Part shown: in pieces, positions 50,537-64,000 of the stretch
Layout of the letters: each line of letters opens with the position of its first letter
Position numbering within the stretch: position 1 is the stretch's first letter
DNA from: Mansonella perstans
Taxonomy: Eukaryota > Nematoda > Chromadorea > Rhabditida > Onchocercidae
Reading direction: 5' to 3'
DNA: 64,000 bases
Assembly: GCA_037074765.1 (NCBI GenBank)
Contig: JBAMDO010000019.1
Span: 186,001-250,000 of the forward strand
Notes under the pieces: model-generated
What the model saw: only the letters and a program-made list of their open reading frames with translations
The model's database searches: none
What the model was told of the DNA's origin: nothing
Made by a program: the position numbers and the translations under genes

Positions 50537-53500
50537 TTACTCTCTGTACTGTCTCAAATAATACTGCAGATCAGTGGGAATTGAAAAATTATTGCACTTG
50601 AAAAAGTGGCCAAGTTTTAATATCACAACTCTGAAGTTATTCAAATTCTTCTCCGCGATCACTTGTTCCCATATTTTCAACAAGCTCGTCAAGTTATTGG
50701 CTCTTCCTAAAAAGATTTCTACAATTAGAAAAATTTTTAATAAAATTGCAAAGAATTTATAGCAAATAGAAAAGAATGATACCATGAATTTCAACCAAAC
50801 TTCCATATATTTGGGTGCGTGACTTGTCAGTTAACTTGAATAATTCATGGGCACTCAAAAACGACGTCAAAATAGTTGGCTAAAAAAGCAAAGTGGAATG
50901 TAAAGCATGGAATGTGGACATTTCTCAAATTAAAAAAAAAATTCTAATTAAAATTTTTGCAGCCTTTGTCTCTTTTAAAATTTGAAAGACTCAAAATCAT
51001 TTCCAGAATATCTGTGTCGTAGTATCAACTGTTCATGAACGCTCACTCTCCCTGATCAGAAATAAAATAAAAATGAGTAAGATTTATCATGAGACAGAGA
51101 AGTAAGGAAGCAATCGGGAAAATAACAGATTGCTCACCTCTTTACATTTACGCGCCAGACCGCATATGAATTCAACATCGTCGGTCGATATATTGTAGTT
51201 CTGTTTCTGGAAAACAAATGGAATATTATAGTTTAAGTGAGACTGGAACCGATCTATAAGGAAAGTTTAGAATAAAAAAGAATTAAATGATTAAAATAAG
51301 TGAATTAAATGATTAAAATAAGACTAATGGAAGAAAAAAGTTACCTTTAGAAAGTCCACAAACTGGATATGAAATTCTTCAACAAGAAATACAGAACCCA
51401 AAATGCAGATTTGTTGCAAACGACTTTCAATGCTTTCATTTATGATTTCTAGTGCTTAAACAGTATTTGTGACTACACATATCCGATAAAATGGATTACT
51501 TTAATTTAAGTCGGAACTCTATAATTTTTAATCATTTTATTTTTAATTGGGCATGCATATATATATAAGCGGATATATATATCCGATTAAAACGGATATT
51601 TCCTACCAGTTTCAAGTCCGAGATAGTAAGGTATAAGCTCAGCACATATTAAAATTAAAAAAGCCAAAAACACATAAAGACATGAGATTGCTATCTCGGA
51701 GAAATCAAAAGTAAATTAAAACTTTAACCTTTCTGAAATAAATCGTCATTCGTTTTGAAGGCTGCCCGTAACACAAAAAACGCTGTACTCGATAATGAGC
51801 CATGTTTCCCGTAATGAGAAAAATAGTCGAATTCCTCAATTGCTTCCTTTACCTGATTCCTGCATTATTTTAAAATTTTCAAAATTTTATTTATTAAAAA
51901 AGCTTCTCATGGCAGTTGAAGAAGAAGCTTGGGAATTCCAAAACGGCGAGATGAAGAATGAGTGATGCATCCCCTGCAAGAAATTCAGAGAAAACTGCTA
52001 ACATTTTAAAATACAACAAGAATCTGAAATCATCGACCTTCAAGAAAAAATTCCAACTTCGAATAAAAATGAAGCATGGTGTAATATAATGATATACTCA
52101 ACTTTGAAAGATTTGTTTCTTGAATCAATGTGATAGGAGAAATTCTAAATTCGAACAAAATTAAGCATGTGTAACATAATATATAAAATGACTGTATTTC
52201 TTATTTGTCTAATATACGGAAAAAGAAGGATGCTGTTAATTCCAAGTCTACATAAATACACTCATAAAAGTTTCACAAAAAGCCTTCTGAGAACATAGAG
52301 ACGTTCCGAAGATGCATTATTGGAACGAAAAAGTACGAAATTCTTGGAGATATACAATTGAGATGTAACTAATTTTGGCTTTTCTTCGAGACTTTTAACT
52401 TCCACCAAAAGCAATCAACTTCGACATATGCAAAAATAAAAACCGAAGATTTGAAAATATTGTGTCACCGTCAATAAGTGATTTTTATAAGAAAGTGAAA
52501 AATATGAAGGCTAGGGAAAAAACGACTTAAAGTACCTTACCACGACTCAACAAGACACAATAAATATATAGATCTTATCGTATCAGATAAGTTAAATAAG
52601 TTCTCATGAAGAGCTTATTACTTTAAGCCTTCTCCAATGTATCAACAATTTACTATTGCAATTTACTTATTAATTAACTATTTCCATAATAAATCACTGA
52701 ATTGTTTATTAAACTACTCATTATTCATTGTTGAAATATCTCCAAAGCAATGCGGAACCCTATTTTAAACCAAGATTTACGGATTTCTTGAATTCAAATG
52801 CAGAAGGTAGTAAAGATAGTAAACGATTAAATAATAATTGCTGTAGATTGTTTGTTATTAAATGTTAAAAAATTTGCAATTCTTACCACTACTTTCATGA
52901 GGGGAAAATAAATCAGTAAAAGAGGATGGAAGTTAAGGATGTTAAGGTAAAACGAGAAAGCGAGATAATAGAAATTTGAGGAAAAAATTTTTACTACTAA
53001 AATTAAAACATGATTTATCATTCTACGACTGAGCTTTCAATCTGTACCACAGAGAACCCATCTAATCTTAGAATAACGACTTAGTGGACCACAATTCTCA
53101 TCTAATTAGACGGCGTTCCTTATCAGTTACCATTATTACTTTCCTCAAACTAATAAAAATTGACAGAAAATTGAGATTAATTAAACAAATATTTGCAACT
53201 AATTCAACTTATTCTTACAGGTGGCTCAAGAAGAAACGAATTCCTTCACGATAAAAAATGCTTAAGATTATTTTCTGCACTGCATCACTGTAATGAATTT
53301 GATAATAAGGCTGAAATCTTATACATCACTGAATTTTATACTAAACCATATATCAGTTCAGGTTAGTGATAATTTAGCAGCAATTCAAAATCTGATAACA
53401 AGTTTCAAATAATTTCACACATGGCTATTAATAAATTTTTCTCTAATAAGATTGGCAGTCAGTATCTTCTCCAAAAGTTTACTAAGAATCTGTAGAGATT

Positions 53501-56500
53501 GGCAAGTATTCAATCATGCTGAGGTACACTTAAGTAAAAATACTGACATTACCTAACTGATACGATTCTTACCAAAGTATCATTTTTGTATCTATCTGTT
53601 GAGAAAAGTGAACGAATATAGACAAATATATACCACTAATAAATAATCAGTTAATGACAGAAAAGTATAAATAAACAACAGAGGGGCAAATAAAATGGAA
53701 CAAACAAAATAAAGCAGATGCCACACAAGACAAGGAGAAAAAACTGAGAGTCAAATATGATTAATTGATGAGAAACATTTCTGCTGGATATTTATGCCAT
53801 ATGCATAAATGCGCAAAAAAAAAAATCCATGAGCCAAAAAAAAAAATGAAAGGATTTGAATGATAACTGATAATTAGAAGATCTCCAGTAAAGAACTAAA
53901 TGAAAACATGTTTTATCATGTAATTGATTCTATTAGTGATTCACTAATAGATGAAAAGAATGAAGGATATATGATTGGAGAACATAAGAGGAATGAAATA
54001 AATAAAGAATTAATTACATGCATTAAACATGCATACCTTATGTTCTAAATAGCTATTTAAAGGAACCATTTGCTGAACACTGGATCGTCAAAATATCAGT
54101 ACAGATTATAAAACTTCTACAAGATCAGATAATAAAACTTACTTCCTGAGTAAATCCTGTATAAAGATTCTGAGAACACAGTCTTTCATATTGCAAAACT
54201 TTAAATCAATAAGGCGACAGTAGAACTGACGAGCTATTTTATATGCATCGTTATCCATATTATCAAAAATTCGATGTATAGCTCCCTCAACCTGTTCATC
54301 CATTACTGAGGCTTCTCCTGCTAAAATATAAAATTATTGCCTAATTTAATAAAATAATTATCACAGCAATTGATCATTAATGAGATATTATTAATAATAA
54401 AATATCTAAAGAAAAGTGAAAAAATGAAGAAATCTAATGTAAATAGAAAAAAATGAACCAAATCTTAGTTCTGCACCATGAGACATATAATATATTTCTA
54501 AAACTTTTTTGCCTTCTTCCCAGCCAAGATGAGTTGTTACAACTGATGCCATCTTGACAGCCATATAATCGGGTACTTTTGCTTTCGTACTGCTAAAATA
54601 ATTTTTATAAAACGCTAATGGACAAAGGATAGAACTGCTAATTAACAACAGAATTCCAGCAAACTCACAGATCAATAAACTGATTGATGGCTCTTCGCGT
54701 TTCAGCTGGGGTAAAGGAACGACTTCCCTTCATAATGCCATTGAACGCGTCCTTCACCACAGGCTGAAATTTACTTTTACATTGAAATAAATATAAGATC
54801 TTCAGTGATCTCGTTTCAAAGAAAATATTTGAAAAACTAAGACTGGGATTAGAATCTACAAATGCTACTTTGAGACAATCGCTTAGTTCAGCAAAAACAG
54901 CTCAGATTTGTAGGTTTAAAACTCATATTCTGAAGCCTTTCATAGACAAGAAGCTAGGAAATTTGACTGAATATTTCAGTGACTTTTCCGAACAAATTTT
55001 ACAATTGCTAAAGCCAAACATTACATCAACATTCCAATTGCATATCCTCCACCGAGTACGAATCATTGCACTTGACGATGCTTCAGAAGCCATTGTTCTT
55101 TCACAACAGATTGCATGAGTATAGCGTGCATTTGTGGAGATCGAGCATCGAGATGAAGACAAAATTTTCAAGACTTGCTCGAATTTCATCGGATTTCGCG
55201 CCATCATAGCAACGTTTATCTAAATAAACTCAAGGATTCTATGAATTGTTTCTCATTATAAGATTTTCGAAACTGAAATACCTTCTATAGAAGGCAAGAT
55301 TTGGCAATTATATTTTCCAAACCAATAAGTTTCCATCAAACGAATAAAAAACTTTCTCCAAATGCCTTAAGAAGCATTTTCTCTATTTCCATTTTAATTT
55401 TTAGTAATCTTTTATTCATTTGAACCTAGAAGCAAAACAGCGGAATTAAAGTACATAAAAAATGCAACAATTTACAAAAAATATGATTTAAAGGGAATCA
55501 CAACAAAAAGTCAAATTTAATAATTAAGAACTTCCCACTTCGAAATATGATAATGTGGTAATATCAAGACATACGTGGTACCGTCAAGACAAATACAATT
55601 CAAAAAAAAACAATGAAAGATTCAGAATATATTGAATTTTCAGTACCATCACCATTCACAGTTTCAGCCTTGAATAACTAGTTGCAGAGTAGTCGAAGGT
55701 TCACGAACAGTTGAAATAAAAATCATGATTATGATGCATTTTTATCATCTGTAATGCCAAAATTCTGCTCTTTCGATTTCAACAATACTGAATTCATTTC
55801 CGGAGTCAGCCGTACACCAATAACTTTTAATCTCTCTTCAACTAAGTTAATCATCGCCTTATTTTTTCGTTTAACTGCAATGTAAACAAATATGATTCTT
55901 TCAAGAACTTGGGAAATACTTGAACAACTATCATCCATATTTCAGCATTATAAATTGTAACTAGAAAATATTCCCCTTGCGTTACAAATTGTACTTACCA
56001 TAGTAAGTGATTATTTTGGACACAGCATATTCTAAATCTCGTTGTTCCAAATTCCCTTTTGGAATGCATAATTCAAATAAATCAAGGATAACTTCTATCT
56101 GCAACAGTGATTTCAATGGAAGTGAAACTTAATCGTAGAAGTTTCAATTTATTAACAAAAAATTGAATTAGAAGAAAAAAATGTGGAATTCTAAAACATA
56201 CACGGTTCAAATCGATCTCCCGATCAATATAATAATTAAGCTTTGCACTAGAAAGTTGGAAACCACTACTCTGAAAAACAGTTAAAGCTAGATATTTAGC
56301 TGAATTCATAAATCGAAGTAGGTAACCATGTTTACAATTTTCATGTATAAAAATAAATAAGATAGATAATTAATAATAGTACATTTACAGATCGTAGTGA
56401 AATATCTCTATTTGTCTCGCAGTATTTAAAAACGCATCAAAATATTGCTTACCTGTACTAGTCGTATTGCATGAGCTTTTTTATAACGCTCTAATAAAGC

Positions 56501-59500
56501 AATGAAAAAGTCGGCCAGTGATGATTCCTTGCCATGATAAATCGTAATCAAATTAAGCACTGGAAGATAATCACTTGTTAACTTCAAAGAAATCTTTCGC
56601 TGCTAGCAGTTAAGCATTACTTTCAGTAATTTTATTAAAATGTGCAAATAGAACAACCATAAATGAGTACAGACAAAGGGAAAAAAGCAAAGATTTCCAG
56701 GTATTCACGAAAAGAACAAAAAAATACCTTCGGAAATGACCATTGTGTCATCCCTTTCGATTGCTGCACCCATCAAATCAAACTGACCAAAGACCGAATT
56801 TTTCTGAGCACTGATTATTTTCAACAAATTTAGAGCTTGATTCAGATCACCTCTGCAAAACGAAATTAATAAATTCATTTTTCACAAAATTTGTCAAATC
56901 ATATCTCTTAAAATTCTCTCTTCCGTATAAAAAAAGGCGAATCCATTCGACAACTTACTAGAATCTCTAAAAACTCACTTTTTAATTAATTTATGAAATG
57001 CATTAACTCTTGTGTTATATAAAAGCTCCCGTTTAACATTTAAATCCAAATCCAATATTGTACTCGTTTCGTTTAGGAACATTATTCGTGCGTCTGATGC
57101 ATCTGATGAATCATACTGCAACAACAGCAAACAATTCCACTTCATAAAAACGTATTTTATTCAAAACCTCACTTAATAAAAAACTGAAATAACTTAAGAA
57201 TAATAAAATGTACTTGTCAAATTGTCAGCATTTTTACAAATTAATTCATAAACTCGCTACCATCAATGCCAATTTTTGCAACAGAATTCTAGTGATTCTA
57301 AAAATAAACAGGAAAATCTTACAGTAGTAAGCATATGAAAGGCAAGATCTTTATGAAGTTCGCCAAGTTCCGAAAGAACGGATTTGAATTGATCCATCAT
57401 TTTCGAAAAATATAGTCTTTCAGCCAATAATAATCCTAAAGGTGGAGATACATGTTCCGACCTATAAGTGGAAAAATTTTTTTTTGAAAAAACAAAAATC
57501 TTATTAAATAGAAAGCACATAAAAGTTAATAGAAGCAAAATCACTACATTATGACTACTTCATTAATATAATGAGCAAAACGGCAGAGAAGCTTGGGAAT
57601 CCAAATAACCAGTTTTGAAATTTCCTTAATTAGGCACACGAAAAGTATAAGTGGAAAAACTACCCAGTAGCCCAAATTTCCATCGCCTTTTCCAAATCAC
57701 CACAATGAAGTGCATTCTGCAGTCCTTCTTCTATGAGTTTTTGACTTGCACTGCTGGTTTTCCCTATGCGCTTTTGTCTGACATTCTGATTTGTTGCAAT
57801 CTGCAATTCAAAAAGTTTCTACCTCAGATATAAGGAATTGATTTTAAGTAGATACATGTAAAATGGAAAACAAAAACGATCACGCCGTTCTTCAAATAAG
57901 TAAATCAACTCCCAAAAATCAAAACTTCTGGAAAAATTTATACAACAAACAGAAGCAATTATCTTGCCTGAAATGCTTAATTTTTCTCATGCAATATTTA
58001 TTTCTTTAAACTTTTGTATCCAGAGATGATTCCGAAGAATCCAAATCTTATGGTTGGTAAATTTTGTTCAAAAAACTTGTGCAGGAATTATACCGTCACA
58101 TAAATAAATGATCGGAATAAAGCGATAGAATTACAAACATAGGTCGACCTTTTCTAATAAGGTAGTTACAAACTGCTGCTTTGATAGTTCGCCGTTACGT
58201 TGAAGAGTCCGTAAAAGATCATCTTTGTCGATTTTCCGAAGAACAATTCGTTTATCAGCAGACCATAACTTACACATCATTTTAACTTTATTCAAATCAC
58301 TCGCAATAATGGCTGTTTTGATTATTTGCATTCCTTTTCCGTACTGACGATTATTGCTCGCGCCAGGCACTTAAATAATTGAAGTTAATGGACATGAAAG
58401 AATTTTTATTTTACGAAACTTAATAGTAAGCTGAAAAACTACTGAAACCAGAAGAAAAAACGCGATAAAAAAATTTACATGGAAAGAGCAGCCGCAGTAG
58501 ATGACAGGCTGGAATAAAACTTTCGTTGTAAATTGATGTGTTGAGGATGAGATTTTTTACTTCTTGATATGGATAAGCCTCTCCAGCTGAGGAATTCTTC
58601 AAAGCCCTTAAAATGAATGAAAAAGAGTGAAAATCCGAAATGATATGCGGATAAAGTAATAACTGCTAACCCATGCAACAGTAGTTGAAGTTGCTGCATT
58701 CGTTTCGTTGCCAGCAGATAAGTAATGAGAACATCAACTACGAAACAATGAAGCGAGTTGTCATTTCCAATTTTTTTCAACAAATGTGGCAGAGAATCAA
58801 TATCTCAAATTAATAATTCAGTTCATTATTGCAGTTCATTGTTATGCACTAAATGGTAGTTTTTTGTCCGTTCAGTTTGACCCTTACTATTCCGCAAAAG
58901 ACCTTCTGTTGTTTAATAAACATCCTAGTTGCTTGCATAACTAACTACAAACAGTGACAAAATATTTGAACTAAATTTATTTCACCATAGAAGAAAAGGA
59001 AGGATATATATATATTTATATAAAGAGCATTACTGATGCAAACAATCACATAAATGATGAACTACCTTTCAGAACTGGAATAAGAAACAAATCTTTCACA
59101 TTTGCAAAGTATTTGTCACCGCAAGATGCAATTCCAGTGCTTCGAAGAGAGCGTGCAATCTCTGACAAATGTTCAACTTTTCTTTCTATTTTATCAGCCC
59201 TCATCAACTGGAAAAGATAGAAGTTAAACGAAAAAATTTAATAAGTGATGCTATGAATGTATGAGTTAATGAAAAAATAATTTATTCAAACGGCTGAATG
59301 TTAAAATATGGATGATCACTTACCTACAACTAACAACTTGTACTATAAGGCTTGATAATTTCTCATAACTGAATAAAAAGTTGTCCGTAGTACCATCAAA
59401 TTTCACTTATAAATGCAAAATGATGTTATACACTTAGATGAAAGTATAGGAAGTGGAGTAAACGAAATTAAACCGTATTACTTTAACACCTTTAGAATAA

Positions 59501-62500
59501 CAGGATTAAACATTTCGAACCGAACTTCCATCGAATTTTTTTCCTAACGAATTACTTTAATAGCCTTGGAATAATATTTGACAAATCACCTCGCTGAAAT
59601 GTTGCACTGCGTCAGGAAGTTGTAAATGAGGACGATTCTGCAGTTCTATAAAATCGTCCGTTCGCTTGTAAATTGCAAAGAGGTCGTAGAAGTTCTTGGG
59701 ATTATTTAAAGCTACATTGTTTAAATAAATCCGAAGTGGATGTCTGCAACAATTTAATGTGTACAATTTCAAAATTCAACTGGAAAAGTTGCAGCTGAAA
59801 AAAAAAAAGCATTTACTTCAAAATGTTGCATTTCTGAAAGATTGTGGATATTTTTACAGCTTCTGCAGCCTGCTTTCTTTGAATAGACGGTAAGAACTGC
59901 TTCGTTAGAATGGATCGCACTTTTGACCTAAGAAAACAATGCACAGAACATAATGACATGACTCATTAATTGTATGCCTTCTCCATTGTTTGTATCCAGA
60001 ACAATAACTTTAAAGATTTAGAAATTTAAAATCTGATAATATATACGGTTCCTCAAAGTTTATAGGAGAAAAGAGTGAAGAGAACCAAAAAATATTTCCC
60101 AACCACATTAAATATATAACTATCAATTAACAAGTGATCGAACTGATCGAGAATTTCACCTTTATAACTATCATTGATTTCATAAGTGCAGAATTAAATT
60201 CAAAAAAAATTACTGATGGAAGTAAGAAAAAATAAAATAAACATACTGCTTTTCAGTGTTTGGAATAAGATCAAATAGCAACGCAGCTGCTGCAATATTC
60301 TCTTCTTCCTTACTCAAAAATCTGCGGATTCTACTGTAAACTATAGATTCCCACTGCCTACCCAGACTTTCTGATAAAGACGGAAGGCGTTTTAGCTAAA
60401 AAAAAAAAAAATATTTTTTCATTTTTAGGCATTAACAGCTAAAATTCAGCAATAAAATAAAATTCACATTAACAGCTAAAATTCAGTGAAATGAAAGCAC
60501 GTCTGATTTATGCTTTCTAATATTAAAAACAGCATACATACCTTTACAATTGCTTCCAAATTTCCTTTTCTAGCAAGACAAAATAATAATTCATACATCG
60601 AAATTTGGTGCATCTGTATAAAACTGACATCCGCAATCTTATCCAAAAGCTGAAAAAATTTTTGCAATTAAAAGAAAACGCTCCAATATTATGTTATAAA
60701 ATAAACGGAACAAATGTAATAAAATTTATCCACTTATCACCTCTAGAACACTCCCATCATCAAAGCGTTCAGCTTTCGCTGATGTGTAAGCCATTTTCAA
60801 GTTATCTGCCAACGACATATTATTTGCAACATGCTGAAAATCAAAAAACGATTTAAAAAGAAAGAAAAAAATACATCGTTTTTATGACAAGCTTTTATTA
60901 AATTTCAAAGACAAAGACATGAGAAAGACTTACCTCAATAATTAACTTTGCTTTCTCATCCTGCCCTGAGCTCGTCAAACCATAAACCATAGATTCAAGC
61001 ACTTGATTCGGCAGTTCTACTCCAATATTTTTGATATGATTGATTATTTCACTGAAAATGAAATTGCAACTGTGAAAAAACAAACAATGTTGATAAAAAG
61101 AAAATAAACAAGCTTCTTAAGAGCTAAACAAGGAAAATTCCTCTGGAACGTCTAGATTGTTACATCACAATCTGTTATTGTCATCGTTACTGATAAAATT
61201 ACAAAAGTTTTAGATTTTTGGAGTTTCAAGTCACAAGATTCACAAATAGCGCCAATTGTAGCTTAATAGTTTGATCAGATGTGAGGATTTTTAATCAAAC
61301 TTCAACTGCAATCAGGTATGGAAAGAAAACTTGTCGAATTAATGACCTTGTTTAGAAATATAAATATGAGAACAGTATTCAGCGAAAGTCAGATTAATTC
61401 AGTTACTGAAAAAAGTAATCGCAAATATGCATATTTGTAAATATAAATATGGGAACAACGATCATTCTGCAAAAAAATATCTTACACTATTCCATTTAAA
61501 TCGGCTTTTCGCGCGTAAATTCGGGAAAGCTGGCCGTATGTTTGGGAATCGGGAACAAGTCCATCTGATTCGAACTGCTTCAGTATTTCCGCTATGTTTA
61601 TATCTATCTGGTTATCAATCTGAGCAGCAAGCAGAGCATTTTGAGCATTAATGCCTATCACAACACCTATAAATACACTAATTTTTTCTGAAAATTAGAT
61701 CATACTGAAAAAATTCTTAAAACTAGAAAATCGTCTTTGCCTAGTTTCAGATATACTGCCAAGTAATAACATGATTATATGGTACTGCCTCCTGAAATTC
61801 CTTGAACTTTGGTCCTCGATTTACATGAAATTCATATACAATCGTGCAACGGAAATTAGTTAAACGATAATGATCAGAACTTGATGTGAAAAGCAAACTT
61901 CTGGTTAACCAACCTCTCCTTTTAAGGATATCAAGTAAACGACTTGTATATTTATTTCTTTGCACTGCAGATAACATCTGACAGCGACATCCAGTGGCAC
62001 TTATAAGTACAGCAATTTCCGAATCAACCAATTTCTTAATATTACATTTAGGATCATTCAATATATGCACTGCTTTCTCAAGATGTGCTTCTGTCACCAA
62101 ATAGTTCCACTCAATACTGAAAGATTAATGAATGCAGTCGAAATAAAAAGAAATATTATAAAAAAAAGATTTTTAACAAAAAAATTTTGGCACAGTGGAT
62201 CAGTGTTGCTCCTTTTTTAGCTCATCAATGCTTAGGCAAGATATTTTAGCCATAAAATTTATAATATAGCGATATTTTATGCTGAAAAGATTCCAAAACA
62301 GATAGCGAAAAAAAATTTTTTTCTTTGAAACTTGAAAAAAATTTTAACCATATACCTGTCAATAACATCATAAATATTTTTCTGCTGGTCGACTTGTAAA
62401 TGCTTAATATGTTTTTTCAAAAGACTTAGCTCCAAGTAACTCATTTGAGAATGTTGCGGCTTATCCAAAGAAACTTGTGGTAATTTTGAATCGTAAAATC

Positions 62501-62903
62501 CCTAGAAATATTTTGTATTAAAATGTTCTGAAAACAGTGACTGTTTATTTGAATTATAAGAATAAAATGTGCTCTAAGACAAGAATTCGCTTGGAGAAAA
62601 TTCAAGTACCAATGAATTTGCGACTGATATCGAATGTCCAACTGCATTATGGTTGGTAGAAATAGCAGTCTGCCTTCTTATGCCATCTGTAATTCGCTTC
62701 CTACATAACCTAAAACGCAAATATTTGAAGTAAAATGCCGTAAACGACAAAGATGATATTTTGAGTTAACAATACTATTAATTGGTTGAGGAATCACTCT
62801 AACTATTTAATGGGACTGCAGATCTATTTTGAAGCTTAAATAAAAACAAATAAGGAATAAATGAGTACGATTTTGCGATCCAAATGCTAGCTGTTGCGAA
62901 CAT
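50537..62903 (-). CDS. LRPPRC-like pentatricopeptide repeat protein
   Basis: Mitochondrial PPR protein that, with SLIRP in animals, stabilises and polyadenylates mitochondrial mRNAs. Exons: 62848-62903, 62610-62709, 62356-62501, 61914-62116, 61486-61666, 60934-61051, 60741-60833, 60542-60649, 60247-60395, 59817-59927, 59590-59743, 59066-59207, 58671-58803, 58479-58606, 58149-58369, 57664-57800, 57323-57461, 56979-57115, 56728-56852, 56453-56559, 56202-56270, 55999-56098, 55789-55874, 54669-54763, 54459-54589, 54143-54320, 51729-51859, 51345-51448, 51138-51206, 50783-50879, 50537-50706. All phases agree; 1305 residues (human about 1394). The N-terminus (MFATASIWIAKSYSF, then RKRITDGIRRQ) is a plausible presequence. 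PPR helical pairs include SDGLVPDSQTYGQLSRIYAR and VELPNQVLESMVYGL. The C-terminal block (LKIWEQVIAEKNL, LQYYLRQYRE) parallels the LRPPRC end. Exon 1 and the 55789 donor are less certain. Confidence 0.78.
51570..51585. repeat. Perfect 16-bp palindrome in LRPPRC intron
   Basis: cggatatatatatccg is self-complementary, lies in an AT-repeat context and is followed by another 'cggatat' 10 bp on. No function is assigned. Confidence 0.7.
51860..54142 (-). other. Long LRPPRC intron (2.3 kb)
   Basis: Much longer than the other introns of this gene (mostly 50-500 bp). Flanking exons agree in phase. No extra exon was found inside, but one with a length divisible by three could be missed. The sequence is AT-rich without clear repeats. 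Confidence 0.45.
54923..55207 (-). CDS. Candidate alternative first exon inside LRPPRC
   Basis: A 94-codon frame starts at ATG (MMARNPMKFEQVLKIL) and lies in the intron between 55789 and 54763. A GTAATG donor after NWNVD at about 55022 would join it in phase to exon 54669-54763. The N-terminus is rich in Arg and Ser with few acidic residues, like a mitochondrial presequence. It could start a separate C-terminal-half protein, or be chance. Confidence 0.3.
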   Translation of the reverse strand: MMARNPMKFEQVLKILSSSRCSISTNARYTHAICCERTMASEASSSAMIRTRWRICNWNVDVMFGFSNCKICSEKSLKYSVKFPSFLSMKGFRI

Positions 62904-64000
62904 TCTTCAAATTATATACAGGCAATATCGTTAAATATTCATAACTGAAAAAAAGCAGGAGTAAGCCATTGAATGTGATTCACAATCACGACCACTCATC
63001 TTCAAACCTTTGAAGTAAAAAGCTATTAATGTGACAAATTTTAACTAAAAAACTATAAGAATAAGCAAAACATCAAATTATTGTTAATCGCCTAGCGATA
63101 TTACATATCACCACTGATACACTAATACACTTTTATGAGTTGTCTAACCGTAAGAAATTTTCAATTCCACATATTTTTTTTTTGCCGTGATTGACTGCCT
63201 ATCAAGATGTCCCCGTATATACCTTTTTGGTTTGTCAAAACCAACAATTAATATTTATATTGAAGCACTTCACTAAATTCAAATATTTAATTTTAATTTG
63301 ATAAGTAGTACAACTGCTGCTTGAATGACTGCGAATGAATATGAGAAGAATAAACCACATTTATTTATCCTTGGATAAGAGAACAGAAAAGACGATGTAG
63401 AAAAATAAATTATAACGTTTTTAACATTAAATGAATTCCACTCTATTCATTTATTCTTTCCTTGCTAAATATCCTTTTTTTCAACAAATACTCAATTCGT
63501 TTCCTTCAAAAATCTACGCCCAAATTGGAATCTTCTTAAAATCCATAAATTATGTCACAAAACCTGCGCTTCTAATATTTCTCAAACACTGCCACTCAAT
63601 CTAACAAAATATCAAGTTAGGAAAATCAGAAACAAATGTATAAGTTTATATGCTAGATGATAAATGAGAAGTTGAAAAAACAGTGACATATATCCCACCA
63701 AGGCAATTATGATGGTTGTATGAAACAGATTCGATTTTTACAATATGATAGCAAGAAACAAAGCAAACGCATATTTTAAATTAGTTCCAGGCAATCAAAA
63801 AAAATGACGCGTAATATTTGAGCTTCATCTGAAAATGGGTGATACACAAAAGAAAGTCAAGAATGCAACAAAGTCCTAATAAAAAAAGTAAGCAGTCTGA
63901 ACCTAGACATCGACAATACTGCTGACATTTTTAAAAAATTTTTATAAAACACAAATAAGCATTAGAATTTCACTTCATTGTGCTTTATCATGTTTTCAAA
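62904..64000. promoter_or_regulatory. 5' flank of LRPPRC gene
   Basis: AT-rich upstream region to the window end. No open frame, repeat or RNA gene is supported. It should include the LRPPRC promoter. Confidence 0.4.

Noticed and set aside
1..64000. tRNA, rRNA, SL RNA, CRISPR, transposase, phage genes
   Set aside because: Looked for by eye (T-loop GGTTCRA, SL RNA sequence, repeat-spacer pattern, transposase motifs); none recognised.

Overview
The window is about 70% A+T nuclear DNA from a nematode. It has many short exons, introns mostly 50-600 bp, T-rich acceptors (TTTTCAG, TTTTTAG) and GTAAG/GTATG donors. Several genes look like nematode orthologues: a peptidyl-tRNA hydrolase with a UBA domain, an alh-4-like fatty aldehyde dehydrogenase, an FLR-2-like hormone and an LRPPRC protein. 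Together with the many AT-rich minisatellites this suggests a clade III (filarial-type) worm, but the species is an inference. There is no sign of bacterial, phage, CRISPR or transposon-coded DNA. All gene models were spliced by hand, requiring reading-phase agreement at every junction.

Layout. 0-9.7 kb: repeat-rich, with a small candidate secreted-protein gene (7-596, minus), a weak candidate gene tail (1928-2097, minus), a run of minisatellites (2.1-4.7 kb) and weak exon candidates. 9.8-13.7 kb: a very tight minus-strand pair, COX16 then peptidyl-tRNA hydrolase 2, whose stop and start codons abut as TAG|ATG in the same frame. 15.4-19.6 kb: the only well-supported plus-strand gene, a PH-domain protein, head-to-head with COX16. 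23.7-24.4 kb: a glycoprotein-hormone-alpha-like gene (flr-2/GPA2 type). 31.4-33.8 kb: an acidic 242-residue protein with a KEN box. 34.4-35.5 kb: two minisatellites and a long hairpin. 37.6-41.4 kb: an ALDH3-family dehydrogenase with a membrane tail. 41.4-41.8 kb: a minisatellite of about ten copies just upstream of its start. 43.9-48.9 kb: a two-PAN-domain type I membrane protein. 50.5-62.9 kb: a 31-exon LRPPRC-like pentatricopeptide protein.

Functional links: COX16 (complex IV assembly), PTH2 (mitochondria-associated in animals) and LRPPRC (mitochondrial mRNA stability) are all nuclear genes of mitochondrial gene expression or respiration. ALDH, FLR-2 and the PAN protein are unrelated functions (lipid aldehyde oxidation, endocrine signalling, cell-surface or matrix binding).

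The observations most worth a second look are the zero-gap COX16/PTH2 pair, two GC-AG introns sharing the donor GCAAGT, one ALDH intron that can only be spliced in frame as AT-AG, alternative membrane tails on the ALDH, an FLR-2-like hormone whose CxC knot signature appears lost, and a possible split of the LRPPRC gene.
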